A model generated the notes under the pieces. The model made no database searches and was not told the origin of the DNA. It worked only from the letters and a program-made list of their open reading frames with translations. From assembly GCA_964407925.1 (NCBI GenBank), contig CAYOXM010000014.1, positions 1-31,866 of the forward strand: a stretch of DNA of 31,866 bases, given 5' to 3'. Every line of letters begins with the position of its first letter. Position 1 is the first letter of the stretch. The translations under genes and the position numbers were made by a program. This DNA is from CAYOXM01 sp964407925 (GTDB lineage Bacteria; Patescibacteriota; Patescibacteriia; SG8-24). Below, one piece after another: positions 6,964 to 13,948 of the stretch.

Positions 6964-8268
6964 TTATTCCCGTCCTTTGAACGCCTCCTTGTGCTTCTTG
7001 GCGCTCTCGAGCACCTGTTCGCGCAGCTGGTCGAACGTCATTCCCTCGCGCGCCTGCCCGAGCTTGAACGCGCGGCCGATGGAACCGGTCGGGGCGTCCG
7101 TCTTCAGGCCCGCGACCCTCCCCTTGTCGTCGAGCTCGACCTCGTCGTCGCCGAACTTGTCGAAAAGCGCGCGGACGCGCTCTTGCGCTTCGGGAGCGAG
7201 GCCGGCGAGCTCCTGGCTCATCCTGTTCTTGCGGCCGAGCGCGAAGCCGGCCTGCGATTTGGTGAACCCGAGGATGCGCTTCGCGAAGTACGCCTTCGTC
7301 TCGTCATCGTACTTGTCGGGATTCCGCACGGCATCGGCGACGTCCGGATTGTCCTCGAGGAACAGCGCGTCGCCGGCATTGAGGTACGCCTCGGGATCCG
7401 TGCCCGCCTCGCCGAGGTCGGCGAGCGCCACGGCGCGAGGAACCTCGCCCGACGTCGCGTTCAGGTTAATCTGCTCGACCGTGCCCGCTTTCACGTCCCA
7501 GCCCGGGACCGTCGCGGCAAGCGACTCGAAGACGACCCCGTAGTCCTCTTCCTTGAAGAGCGGTTTCCCGTCCGCTCCCGTCTTGTCCTTCAGGAACGCG
7601 AGGAGTTCCCTGGCGCTGTCGAGCTCGTTCGTGCCGAGCGTGCCGAGAGTCTCGAGCGAGTTCAAGTTGGCCGCCTCGGTCTCGGAAAGCGCCTCGCCGC
7701 CGAGCTCGCCGCGCGCCTTCTTCTCGCGGAGCTCGTCGCGGAGCTTCGGGTTGGTCGCGCGCATGCGGACCTTTTTGACGAACGGCGTCCCGTCAGCCTT
7801 CGCGTTGGCCGGATCGGGAAGCGCGACGATCTCGCTCTCGTTCATGCGGTCATGGAACGCGGCGATGAGCTTGGCCATCTCGATCTTCCGTTCCGCCTCG
7901 GGACTGCGGTCCTCGCCGTACATCGCGCGCATCACCGACTCGGTCCTCCGGGCGACGCCTTCGCTGTGCGAGCGGTTATGAAAAAGCAGCTCCTTGTCCT
8001 TGCGGTCGGGACCCGGTTCCTCGTAGTCCTCCTTCAGGCCGTCGAACGAGAGGGCCATCCCCTCGCGCACCGCCTCGCGCACCTCGGCGAGCCGTTCCGG
8101 CGTCGTTTCATTTTCGACGTTCGCGGCCGTCACGCCGCGCTCGACCGTCGATTTTTCCCCGACCTCGACGATTTCCGAGGAAATCGCCTCGAGGTCGTGC
8201 TTCGGCTTGGACTCCGCCGCCCTGTCGCTTTCCGGCTGCTGCCTGCGTGCTGATTCTGGCGAACCCAT
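6964..8268 (-). CDS. HD-domain-like phosphohydrolase
   Basis: A 434-residue protein. The pattern HNRSH (H97-H101), AAFHDRMNE (H139-D140) and a later Asp in ALADLGEAG (~260) matches the metal ligands of HD-superfamily phosphohydrolases. The N-terminal ~60 residues are polar and probably disordered, and the C-terminal ~150 residues are charged and helical. No signal peptide is seen, so it is cytosolic. The substrate is unknown; the superfamily includes nucleotide and second-messenger hydrolases. ATG 8268 is preferred over a TTG 6 bases upstream. The leader is ~25 bases from a clear promoter and has no strong ribosome binding site. Confidence 0.65.
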   Translation of the reverse strand: MGSPESARRQQPESDRAAESKPKHDLEAISSEIVEVGEKSTVERGVTAANVENETTPERLAEVREAVREGMALSFDGLKEDYEEPGPDRKDKELLFHNRSHSEGVARRTESVMRAMYGEDRSPEAERKIEMAKLIAAFHDRMNESEIVALPDPANAKADGTPFVKKVRMRATNPKLRDELREKKARGELGGEALSETEAANLNSLETLGTLGTNELDSARELLAFLKDKTGADGKPLFKEEDYGVVFESLAATVPGWDVKAGTVEQINLNATSGEVPRAVALADLGEAGTDPEAYLNAGDALFLEDNPDVADAVRNPDKYDDETKAYFAKRILGFTKSQAGFALGRKNRMSQELAGLAPEAQERVRALFDKFGDDEVELDDKGRVAGLKTDAPTGSIGRAFKLGQAREGMTFDQLREQVLESAKKHKEAFKGRE

Positions 8269-8299
8269 AGGCAAATGCGGAGTAGGTAATTTCCGTTAA

Positions 8300-8328
8300 A
8301 GTATAACATTTTTTCGCATATATGGCAA
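8300..8328 (-). promoter_or_regulatory. Promoter of HD-domain gene
   Basis: On the minus strand TTGCCA (8328-8323), 17 bases, then TATACT (8305-8300), preceded by TGT as in an extended -10 element. The predicted start is about 25 bases from the ATG. Confidence 0.7.
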
Positions 8329-8345
8329 TCGCGACTTGCTGACGG

Positions 8346-8375
8346 AAAAATAAAAAACCCCGGCAATCGCCGGGG
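8346..8375 (-). terminator. Terminator after thermonuclease gene
   Basis: On the minus strand CCCCGGC, loop GATT, GCCGGGG, then TTTTTTATTTTT. It separates the nuclease gene from the HD gene promoter. Confidence 0.92.
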
Positions 8376-8380
8376 ACGAA

Positions 8381-8959
8381 TCACTTCTTCTGTTTTGCCC
8401 TCGCGACGTCGCCCTGCTGCTGCATGCAGGTCGCGGGATTCCAGAGGCCGCGCTTCGCGTCGCGCGCTTCACGCTCGGCGGCGCGGAACTCGTCGCGCTT
8501 GGCGTACGCGTGGCCGTAGCCGTTCTCGTGCGCGTAGCCGTCGCGAACGAGCTCGAGGTTCAGGAGCGTGCCGTCCGGAAGGTAGACGTAGCGGAGCAGG
8601 CGTCCGTACCGGTCGCGTTCGCCGGCGTGCTGATCAGGTTCGAGCCGCACGGCCTTGCCGTTCAGCAGCTCCGCGGTGTGGCGCGAGGCCTCCTTGCCGA
8701 AGCACTCGACGGACTTGCGGGGATCAACGCTCTCGGGCGTGTTCACGCCGACGAGACGGACCTTCTCGTTCCCCTCGGGGGTCGACACGACGATGGTGTC
8801 ACCGTCGACCACGCGGACGACGTCGTACTGGCCGGCGGGCTTCTTGAAACGGAAGTCGCGGACCCAAAAACCGAAGCCGATACCGAACAGGAACACGCCG
8901 AGCAGGCCGAGGACGGCGACGATCGTGAACCATCCTTTACGCTTCGTCACTACGGGCAT
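8381..8959 (-). CDS. Membrane-anchored thermonuclease (SNase-domain) protein
   Basis: A 192-residue protein with one N-terminal membrane segment (~11-33) and a staphylococcal-nuclease domain (~45-173). Catalytic and calcium-site residues are visible: VDGDT (D52, D54, T55), RLVGVNTPE (R68, E76) and DRYGRLLRYV (D116, R117). It is predicted to cleave DNA or RNA at the outer face of the membrane, as for other anchored nucleases that help nucleotide scavenging or DNA uptake. The start ATG 8959 follows an ideal GGAGGTGA at 5 bases spacing. It has its own terminator and is followed by the HD gene on the same strand. Confidence 0.92.
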   Translation of the reverse strand: MPVVTKRKGWFTIVAVLGLLGVFLFGIGFGFWVRDFRFKKPAGQYDVVRVVDGDTIVVSTPEGNEKVRLVGVNTPESVDPRKSVECFGKEASRHTAELLNGKAVRLEPDQHAGERDRYGRLLRYVYLPDGTLLNLELVRDGYAHENGYGHAYAKRDEFRAAEREARDAKRGLWNPATCMQQQGDVARAKQKK

Positions 8960-9036
8960 GCGGTCACCTCCAAGGGTTAACGAACGCAGGGCCGAGCATA
9001 ACGGAAAATTCGCTTCTTTGCAAGGGTGCGCCGTAG

Positions 9037-9062
9037 GTGAAGCGCGGCAAGCCGCGCAGCTA
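9037..9062 (-). repeat. GTAG-type REP-like hairpin repeat, unit 1
   Basis: Stem GCGCGG with CCGCGC. Its foot reads TTAG instead of GTAG. It forms an inverted pair with unit 2 around a separate small hairpin (CCCGCA/TGCGGG) in the spacer. Confidence 0.8.
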
Positions 9063-9099
9063 ATGTCTCCCGCAGTATTGCGGGACCAGAAAATATAAC

Positions 9100-9126
9100 G
9101 TAGCCGCAGGGCTTGCCCTGCATCAC
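9100..9126 (+). repeat. GTAG-type REP-like hairpin repeat, unit 2
   Basis: GTAGCC foot, stem GCAGGG with CCCTGC around CTTG, ending ATCAC. It is the partner of unit 1, between the nuclease gene and the plus-strand gene at 9176. Confidence 0.85.
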
Positions 9127-9175
9127 ATTGACCAATCACCCCCAAATCCCTAAAGTCGCCGCGGAGGGTGGAAAA

Positions 9176-9571
9176 ATGCAGCAATGGCACAAAGAGCTTC
9201 TGAAGGAGGCGGGGTTGCCGGACGACGCCACGGCGCTCGTCGGCAAGCGCGTGGAGTACGTCATCCCCTCGCCACCGCCGCCGATGTTCCTGCCGCCGCC
9301 CGGACCGGAGCAGGGCGTCGTGAGCGGGTTCGCCTTCGCGGGCGGTCCCGAACCGCCGCTCTCGTTCGACTTCCACACGACGTGGAAGATGACGCTGTTC
9401 CTCTTCCTCGAGGGTGAGACGGAGGTGTCCCTGCCGGTCCCCTGTCTCGCCTTCAAACGCACGGGCACGTCGTGGCCCGGGGTCTGGTCGCTCATTGAGT
9501 ACGAACATAATACCGTGGCCGGCCATCACGCCGTCACTTCGCGCGCCATCTACGACGTTCGCTTCCCCTGA
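9176..9571 (+). CDS. Unknown protein, 131 residues
   Basis: The start ATG 9176 follows GGAGGG (9163-9168) at 7 bases. The protein has a proline-rich stretch near residues 30-45 and a beta-rich remainder. There is no signal peptide, membrane segment or motif I recognise. The two strong gene signals, a ribosome binding site and a terminator directly after the stop, support it as a real gene. It stands alone between two groups of hairpin repeats. Confidence 0.7.
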   Translation: MQQWHKELLKEAGLPDDATALVGKRVEYVIPSPPPPMFLPPPGPEQGVVSGFAFAGGPEPPLSFDFHTTWKMTLFLFLEGETEVSLPVPCLAFKRTGTSWPGVWSLIEYEHNTVAGHHAVTSRAIYDVRFP

Positions 9572-9598
9572 ACCGCCCATGAGCGGTTTTCTTTTTCT
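9571..9598 (+). terminator. Terminator after the 9176 gene
   Basis: ACCGC, loop CCATGA, GCGGT, then TTTCTTTTT. Confidence 0.8.
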
Positions 9599-9625
9599 GG
9601 ATCCTAAATCACGTTCAGGATGACA
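9597..9625. repeat. Short imperfect palindrome ending in AGGATGACA (second repeat family)
   Basis: Begins CTGGATCCT and ends CAGGATGACA. It resembles 17817-17846 (CTGGATTCC to CTGGAATGACA), and similar dispersed palindromes are common in many bacterial genomes. Confidence 0.5.
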
Positions 9626-9650
9626 AAAAAATTTTACGAGATGGTGACGA

Positions 9651-9683
9651 GAAACCGCCCGCAGACTTCCGCCGGGCGGTTTC
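9651..9683. repeat. Long-stem hairpin
   Basis: GAAACCGCCCG (9651-9661) and CGGGCGGTTTC (9673-9683) form an 11-bp perfect stem. A T-rich tract follows on the plus strand, so it may be a secondary terminator. Confidence 0.7.
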
Positions 9684-9715
9684 CCATTTCTTCTTATTAG
9701 CCGAGCGCGGCCGGG

Positions 9716-9769
9716 GGCTTCGGACCCGCGCCCTGACGGACCGCGCACGCAGGGCGCGGGTCCGAAGCC
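9716..9769. repeat. 20-bp perfect inverted repeat
   Basis: GGCTTCGGACCCGCGCCCTG (9716-9735) is repeated exactly in inverse orientation at 9750-9769, with a 14-base spacer. No U-tract follows, so it is not a normal terminator. No coding sequence is seen in 9600-9880. Confidence 0.9.
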
Positions 9770-9841
9770 AGATTCCGCCTTCCACGATACCCTCGACGCA
9801 ACCGAAAAAAACTGTTTTACTCCCCGAGGTTCTTTCGCAGT

Positions 9842-9870
9842 TGTAGCTGCGGGGCTCGCCCCGCCGCGAC
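9842..9870 (+). repeat. GTAG-type REP-like hairpin repeat, unit 3
   Basis: TGTAGC foot, stem GCGGGG with CCCCGC around CTCG. It is a single unit ending 2 bases before the ribosome binding site of the desaturase gene. Confidence 0.8.
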
Positions 9871-9882
9871 AAGGAGGTCCTC

Positions 9883-10743
9883 ATGAATGCCGCAACCGGC
9901 GCCGCCGACAGGCGCACCGCCCTTCCTTCGACCGACCGCAAGAAGCACCGCCTGAAGTGGGCGTTCGCGCTCTTCTTCATCGGGATGCACGTCGGCGCGT
10001 GTTTCGCGCCCCTGTTCTTCTCGTGGAAGGCCGTCATCACCGCCGTCGTCATAAACGCGGTGATCGGCACGTTCGGCATCTCGCTCGGGTACCACCGGCT
10101 CCTCACCCATCGGAGCTTCAACGTGCCCAAGTGGTTCGAGTACGCGCTCGCCGTCTGCGGCATCATGGCGCTCCAAGGAGGACCGACGACGTGGGTCGGG
10201 ATGCACCGCATCCACCACGCGAAGTCGGACAAGACGGAAGACCCGCACGACTCCAACAAGGGGTTCTGGTGGAGCCACTGCGGCTGGATGTTCTTCCTGA
10301 CGCAGAACGCCTACCGCAAGTACGCCCCCCGCTTCATGCGGGAATCGAAGTTCTACCGTTTCTTCGACAAGAGCTTCCTCCTCCAGCTGATGCTGCAGGT
10401 CCCGCTCGGCGTGGCGCTGTTCCTGTTCGGCGGATTGCCCTGCGTGTTCTGGGGGCTGTTCGTACGCATCATCGTGCTGTGGCACTGCTCCTTCCTCGTG
10501 AACTCCGCGACGCACAAGTGGGGGTACAAGAACTTCCGCGTCGACGACGCGTCGCGCAACACCTGGTGGGTCGCCATCGTCACCTACGGCGAAGGGTGGC
10601 ACAACAACCACCACGCAGAGCCGCGCGCCGCGAAATTCGGCCGCCGCTGGTGGGAAATCGACGTCTCCTGGTGGGTGCTCAAGGTGTTCGAGCGCGTCGG
10701 CCTCGCATGGAACGTCGTCCGTCCGCGCACCGCCCTTTCGTGA
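9883..10743 (+). CDS. Acyl-CoA (delta-9 type) fatty acid desaturase
   Basis: A 286-residue integral membrane di-iron desaturase. The three histidine boxes are clear: HRLLTH (71-76), HRIHH (108-112) and HNNHH (240-244). Hydrophobic stretches lie near 27-65, 85-100 and 170-205. It would introduce a double bond into acyl chains to tune membrane fluidity, and it needs oxygen and an electron donor. The start follows AAGGAGGT at 5 bases. It is monocistronic, with a strong terminator shared with the convergent DoxX-like gene. It would be unusual in a CPR-type genome without a fatty acid pathway, where it could act on scavenged lipids. Confidence 0.93.
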   Translation: MNAATGAADRRTALPSTDRKKHRLKWAFALFFIGMHVGACFAPLFFSWKAVITAVVINAVIGTFGISLGYHRLLTHRSFNVPKWFEYALAVCGIMALQGGPTTWVGMHRIHHAKSDKTEDPHDSNKGFWWSHCGWMFFLTQNAYRKYAPRFMRESKFYRFFDKSFLLQLMLQVPLGVALFLFGGLPCVFWGLFVRIIVLWHCSFLVNSATHKWGYKNFRVDDASRNTWWVAIVTYGEGWHNNHHAEPRAAKFGRRWWEIDVSWWVLKVFERVGLAWNVVRPRTALS

Positions 10744-10751
10744 ACGAAAAA

Positions 10752-10780
10752 CCCCGACCTTCGCGGTCGGGGCTTTTTTT
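10752..10780. terminator. Bidirectional terminator between desaturase and DoxX-like gene
   Basis: CCCCGACC (10752-10759), loop TTCGC, GGTCGGGG (10765-10772), with CTTTTTTT on the right and a run of A on the left. Confidence 0.93.
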
Positions 10781-10781
10781 A

Positions 10782-11399
10782 TCACTTGCTTCCCGCGGAC
10801 GCGGGCGGCATGTGCCGTTTCGCGATCTCGTCGGCGCGAGCCTTGGCCTCCGAGTACGTCACGCTCCACGGCGTGCCGAGATGCTTGAGGAGCCAGTTGT
10901 CGAGACCGTAGTACCCCGCGTTCTTCCACGCCATCATCAGCAGGATGCCGGCGAAGAACAGGACGGGATTGGTAGACGCGCTTCCCGCCAGCATGAAGTT
11001 GAAATTCATGAACGCGCCGAAGAACGCGGCGATGCCGACGAAGGCGCCGAGGATGAGCGCGATGCCGACGAGGAGCTCGCCGTACGCGATGAGCTTGGCA
11101 AACCAGGAGTAGTGATTGCCGTCGAGCAACGTCTGCAGGAACGCACGATACCAATCATACGTGATCGCGGGCCTCGCGGGTGCCGCGGGAATCATCACCG
11201 CCTTCTCCCAGTACCCCTTGAGCGCGGAACCGCCCGCCACCCATGCCGGGTTCGTCACCTTATGCCAGCCGGCGGTGAGCCACTCGTACCCGACGTAGAC
11301 GCGGACCACGGCCCAGACCCAGGCCCACGCGCCGGTTTCCGAAAACATTTTTCTCGCGAACGGCGGATCAGTGATGATGTGGTGCTCGAGCTTTGCCAT
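10782..11399 (-). CDS. DoxX-family (DoxD-like) membrane protein
   Basis: A 205-residue protein with about four membrane segments (near 27-45, 100-118, 120-145 and 148-165). The pattern RVYVGYEWLTAGWHKV at the first segment and the GxxLILGAFVG segment fit DoxX/DoxD proteins, some of which are small subunits of thiosulfate:quinone oxidoreductase; the role of most is open. The start ATG 11399 has no strong ribosome binding site. An extended -10 (TGCTATCAT, 11462-11454) lies ~55 bases upstream. It lies downstream of the nitrite reductase group on the same strand, behind a terminator, and may belong to the same redox module. Confidence 0.8.
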   Translation of the reverse strand: MAKLEHHIITDPPFARKMFSETGAWAWVWAVVRVYVGYEWLTAGWHKVTNPAWVAGGSALKGYWEKAVMIPAAPARPAITYDWYRAFLQTLLDGNHYSWFAKLIAYGELLVGIALILGAFVGIAAFFGAFMNFNFMLAGSASTNPVLFFAGILLMMAWKNAGYYGLDNWLLKHLGTPWSVTYSEAKARADEIAKRHMPPASAGSK

Positions 11400-11453
11400 A
11401 CGTGCGCGCGGGTTAATTTATCAGGTCGACTATTTTGCGCTCGTCATGTGCCC

Positions 11454-11462
11454 ATGATAGCA
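11454..11462 (-). promoter_or_regulatory. Extended -10 promoter element of the DoxX-like gene
   Basis: TGCTATCAT on the minus strand matches the extended -10 pattern TGnTATAAT. No clear -35 is seen. Confidence 0.45.
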
Positions 11463-11478
11463 CTTTTCGCCGCGCCAA

Positions 11479-11508
11479 AAAAAGAACAACCCGGCCGAAG
11501 CCGGGTTG
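11479..11508 (-). terminator. Terminator after the CGHCH protein gene
   Basis: On the minus strand CAACCCGGC, loop TTCG, GCCGGGTTG, then TTCTTTTTTT. Confidence 0.92.
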
Positions 11509-11536
11509 CGTAAACGAGCCGACGGACGCGTCCGTG

Positions 11537-11947
11537 CTAGCTCGAACCGATCACCTTGAGGTGTTCGAGCGTCCATTTCCGCGAAGCGAGCTTCGCGTTG
11601 ACGCGCTTGAGGAAATCCGCCGACGACCCCTGTTTGGGATCGAAGACGAACGCCACGACGGCGGGGGTCACGGAAACCTTCACGGGATCCGCATCGACGC
11701 CCGGCACCGTGCCGATCATCTTACGAATGTCCGCCACCGCGTCGGCGGCGAACGGGCCCTTGATCTCGGCGAACTCCACGGCCTTTCCCGCCTTCACGGC
11801 GTTCGTGACCATGACGTGGTCGTAGACCGCGGCGATCTTGTCCTCGTGGCAGTGACCGCACGCGTCCGCGTCCGTGACGTTCGCGAGCGGCAGGCCGACG
11901 GCGACGAGGGCGGCGAGGATGAACCGAAACGCTTTCGAGGGCGCCAT
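11537..11947 (-). CDS. Exported small protein with a CGHCH motif and a possible ferredoxin-like fold
   Basis: A 136-residue protein with an N-terminal signal peptide (~1-28) followed at once by DACGHCHEDK, which contains a CxxCH heme-attachment motif. The remainder alternates strands and helices (VEFAEIKGP, a helix, VPGVDADPVKVSV, AVVAFVFDP, a helix) and could be a heavy-metal-associated (ferredoxin-like) fold. It may be a mini cytochrome or a metal-handling protein of the nitrite reductase module. ATG 11947 has GGGG 7 bases upstream. An alternative ATG at 11953 overlaps the NirK stop (ATGA), so the two are translationally coupled. The domain reading is tentative. Confidence 0.65.
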   Translation of the reverse strand: MAPSKAFRFILAALVAVGLPLANVTDADACGHCHEDKIAAVYDHVMVTNAVKAGKAVEFAEIKGPFAADAVADIRKMIGTVPGVDADPVKVSVTPAVVAFVFDPKQGSSADFLKRVNAKLASRKWTLEHLKVIGSS

Positions 11948-11949
11948 GG

Positions 11950-13245
11950 TCATTCCCCACGCTCGGTCTTGTCGACCTTGTGGAAGTGCGCGAGCACCTG
12001 CTTCACCTGCTCTTGCGTCAGGTTCTGCGGGGGCATCTGCGTCTTCCACTGCTCGAGGAGCTGCTTCGCCACCGGGTCGGAGGCGAGCATCTTCGGCGTG
12101 TCGTTCAGCCAGTCGGTGAGCCACTGGTCCGTCCGGCGCTTGGTCACGTCGGCGAGGTCCGGCGCGATGCGCGGCGCGCCCGCGGCAGGCACGTGGCACG
12201 CGTTGCACCGTTCGGCGACGATCCGCGCGCCGATCTCGGCGGGCGTTCCGCCGGCCGAGCCGGTCGCGTCGATGAGGCCGATGGCGCCCATCGAGGCGTC
12301 CGCGAACTCATGGTCGACGATGATGTACTTCCCCTTCTCGGGGATCTTGAACTCGACGATGAGCCCGCTGCTCGCGCCGAGGAGCACCGTCTGCATCCCG
12401 CGCAGCTGGTTGTCGGGGTTGCCNNNNNNNNNNNNNNNNNNNNNNNNNNNNNNNNNNNNNNNNNNNNNNNNNNNNNNNNNNNNNNNNNNNNNNNNNNNNN
12501 NNNNNNNNNNNNNNNNNNNNNNNTGCGGGTCCGGCTTCGCGTAGAACTCGCTCTGCACGATGGCGTACTCGCGGTCGACCTTGGTCGGGTACCCGTCCTT
12601 CGGTTCGACGACGAGCATGCCGTACATGCCCGCGGCGAGGTGCTCGAGGATCATCGGCGTCCCGCAGTGGTACATGTACACGCCCGGGTAGTTCACCGTG
12701 AACTCGAACTCGATGGTCTCGCCCGGCACGATGGAGTGGTACTTGTCCTGCGGCGATACCATCGCCGCGTGGAAGTCCATCGAGTGCGGCATCGGCATGC
12801 CGAAGTTCATCCCGTTGATGAGCTCGTCGCTCCGGTTCGTCATCACGAACTTGATGCGGTCGCCGACGCGCGCGCGGACCGTGGGTCCGGGAACGCCGTC
12901 GCCGAACGCCCAGGCCGAGAACTTCACGCCGGGCGCGAGGTCAATGACCTTGTTCGTGACGTCGAGGCGCACTTCCTTGACCGGGCCCGCGTCGAGCTTG
13001 GGCATCGTCGGCAGCTGCGCCGCCGCGGTGCCAATGCCCGTCGGTGCGGGGCGGCCCTGGTAGGACTTGGACGGCTTCGGCGCCAAGTCCATCTTGGTCT
13101 CGTCGTAGCGGTCGACCGGCTTCGGCTCTTCCTTCGGCTTGCTGCACGCGAAGACACCGAGCAGAAGCGCCACCATGAACGGAATGCCCGCCCGGGTGGC
13201 GCGACGCGGGAGTAGCGGCAACTTCGATGTTTGCTGGGTGACCAT
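11950..13245 (-). CDS. nirK: Copper nitrite reductase (NirK/AniA type) fused to C-terminal cytochrome c, interrupted by an N gap
   Basis: Predicted to reduce nitrite to nitric oxide outside the cytoplasmic membrane. The start ATG 13245 has GGAGG at 5 bases. A hydrophobic leader ends in VFAC (C34), a possible lipoprotein site. Copper ligands before the gap are PHSMDFH (H154, H159, with catalytic D157), YHC (H193, C194), H202 and M207. The short Cys-to-His loop resembles class II (AniA) enzymes. After the gap, VEFKIPEKGKY-IIVDHEF provides the last type 2 His region. A cytochrome c domain follows (CNACH) and closely matches the separate cytochrome encoded at 13434-13829. The gap hides roughly the middle of cupredoxin domain 2. 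The frame is the same on both sides. Confidence 0.85.
   Translation of the reverse strand: MVTQQTSKLPLLPRRATRAGIPFMVALLLGVFACSKPKEEPKPVDRYDETKMDLAPKPSKSYQGRPAPTGIGTAAAQLPTMPKLDAGPVKEVRLDVTNKVIDLAPGVKFSAWAFGDGVPGPTVRARVGDRIKFVMTNRSDELINGMNFGMPMPHSMDFHAAMVSPQDKYHSIVPGETIEFEFTVNYPGVYMYHCGTPMILEHLAAGMYGMLVVEPKDGYPTKVDREYAIVQSEFYAKPDPXXXXXXXXXXXXXXXXXXXXXXXXXXXXXXXXXXGNPDNQLRGMQTVLLGASSGLIVEFKIPEKGKYIIVDHEFADASMGAIGLIDATGSAGGTPAEIGARIVAERCNACHVPAAGAPRIAPDLADVTKRRTDQWLTDWLNDTPKMLASDPVAKQLLEQWKTQMPPQNLTQEQVKQVLAHFHKVDKTERGE
12424..12523. other. Assembly gap of 100 N inside nirK
   Basis: Exactly 100 N, the usual placeholder length. By comparison with AniA as I recall it, about 70-75 residues are missing here, which would need more than 200 bases, so the true gap is probably larger than shown. 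Confidence 0.9.
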
Positions 13246-13294
13246 GTGGTCCTCCGTTTGGAAAGGGCGCGGCACTAGGGGTGCCTCCGGCGGC

Positions 13295-13312
13295 GCGCCA
13301 CTATAGGTGCGC
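13295..13312. promoter_or_regulatory. Palindromic operator candidate upstream of nirK
   Basis: GCGC-CA-CTATAG-GT-GCGC is an 18-base imperfect palindrome placed about +6 to +23 relative to the predicted nirK start, the same relative position as the palindrome before the cytochrome gene. Confidence 0.45.
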
Positions 13313-13324
13313 TGTCGGACCTCT

Positions 13325-13353
13325 GCCTTACCACCAGACGGGCCGTTTGTCAA
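13325..13353 (-). promoter_or_regulatory. Promoter candidate of nirK
   Basis: On the minus strand TTGACA (13353-13348), a 17-base spacer ending in GG, then TAAGGC (13330-13325). The -10 is weak, which fits an activator-dependent promoter, but the layout matches that of the cytochrome gene. Confidence 0.5.
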
Positions 13354-13390
13354 TGCGGCCGCAAACCCAAAAAAGGGCCAAACAGAGGAT

Positions 13391-13416
13391 AAAAAAGACC
13401 CCGGCGAATGCCGGGG
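13391..13416 (-). terminator. Terminator after cytochrome c gene
   Basis: On the minus strand CCCCGGC, loop ATTC, GCCGGGG, then TCTTTTTTA. It separates the cytochrome gene from nirK. Confidence 0.92.
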
Positions 13417-13433
13417 CTTGTCGTGGCGCGTGC

Positions 13434-13829
13434 CTACTTGTCGTTCATGTGGAAGTGCGCGATGAGCTGCTGCGACTGCTCGGGGGTGAGGTTCGGCGGC
13501 GGCATCGGCGTCTTCCACTGGTCGAGCAGCTGCCGCCCCACGGGATCCGACGTCTGCATGCGCGCGGTGTCGTTCAGCCAGTTCGTGAGCCACTCGTCGG
13601 AGCGGCGGTTCGTCACGCCGGCGAGGTCGGGTGCCATCCTTGGCGCGCCGGCCGGCGGCGAGTGGCAGACCGCGCACCGTTCGGCGTAGAGCTGGGCTCC
13701 GGCCTTCGCGGCGACGGGGTCGACCTCCTTCTTGCAGCCGGTCGCGGCGAGCGCGGCGGCGAGCAGGAAGGCGGCGGTGCGAACGAGGCGAAAATGAGAC
13801 GGCGGCGTGTCATTCGGCGGGGTGACCAT
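13434..13829 (-). CDS. Cytochrome c lipoprotein, paralog of the NirK C-terminal domain
   Basis: A 131-residue protein. A signal sequence ends at LAATGC (C32), a lipobox, so it is probably membrane-anchored outside the cell. CAVCH (~52-56) is the heme site, and a Met in MPPPNL (~109) is a candidate axial ligand. From APRMAPDL onward it is very close to the C-terminal part of the NirK fusion (both have WLNDT, SDPV, QLL-QWKT and AHFH). It is a likely electron donor to the reductase, and one of the two copies probably arose from the other by duplication. The start has AGAGGA about 5 bases upstream, with its own promoter and terminator. Confidence 0.9.
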   Translation of the reverse strand: MVTPPNDTPPSHFRLVRTAAFLLAAALAATGCKKEVDPVAAKAGAQLYAERCAVCHSPPAGAPRMAPDLAGVTNRRSDEWLTNWLNDTARMQTSDPVGRQLLDQWKTPMPPPNLTPEQSQQLIAHFHMNDK

Positions 13830-13884
13830 GAGGTCCTCTGCTGTTGGGGCGGCGGGCGGCGGCAACGGCGTGCCGCCGGAGTCG

Positions 13885-13897
13885 CGCCATCATGGCG
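13885..13897. promoter_or_regulatory. Palindromic operator candidate upstream of cytochrome c gene
   Basis: CGCCAT-C-ATGGCG is a perfect 13-base palindrome about +6 to +18 from the predicted transcription start, equivalent in place to the palindrome before nirK. Confidence 0.5.
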
Positions 13898-13909
13898 GAC
13901 GTCGGTGGC

Positions 13910-13938
13910 TGTGTACCATCGGAAACGGCACGCGTCAA
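13910..13938 (-). promoter_or_regulatory. Promoter candidate of cytochrome c gene
   Basis: On the minus strand TTGACG (13938-13933), 17 bases ending in GG, then TACACA (13915-13910). Same layout as the nirK promoter. Confidence 0.55.
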
Positions 13939-13948
13939 CGGCGGACGG

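Noticed and set aside
11950..13245. Possibility that the N gap joins two unrelated contigs
   Set aside because: Both sides match successive parts of one NirK-type protein in the same frame, so the join itself looks right.
13331..13365. FNR-type box before nirK
   Set aside because: The TTGAC here is not followed by a matching ATCAA half at the right distance.
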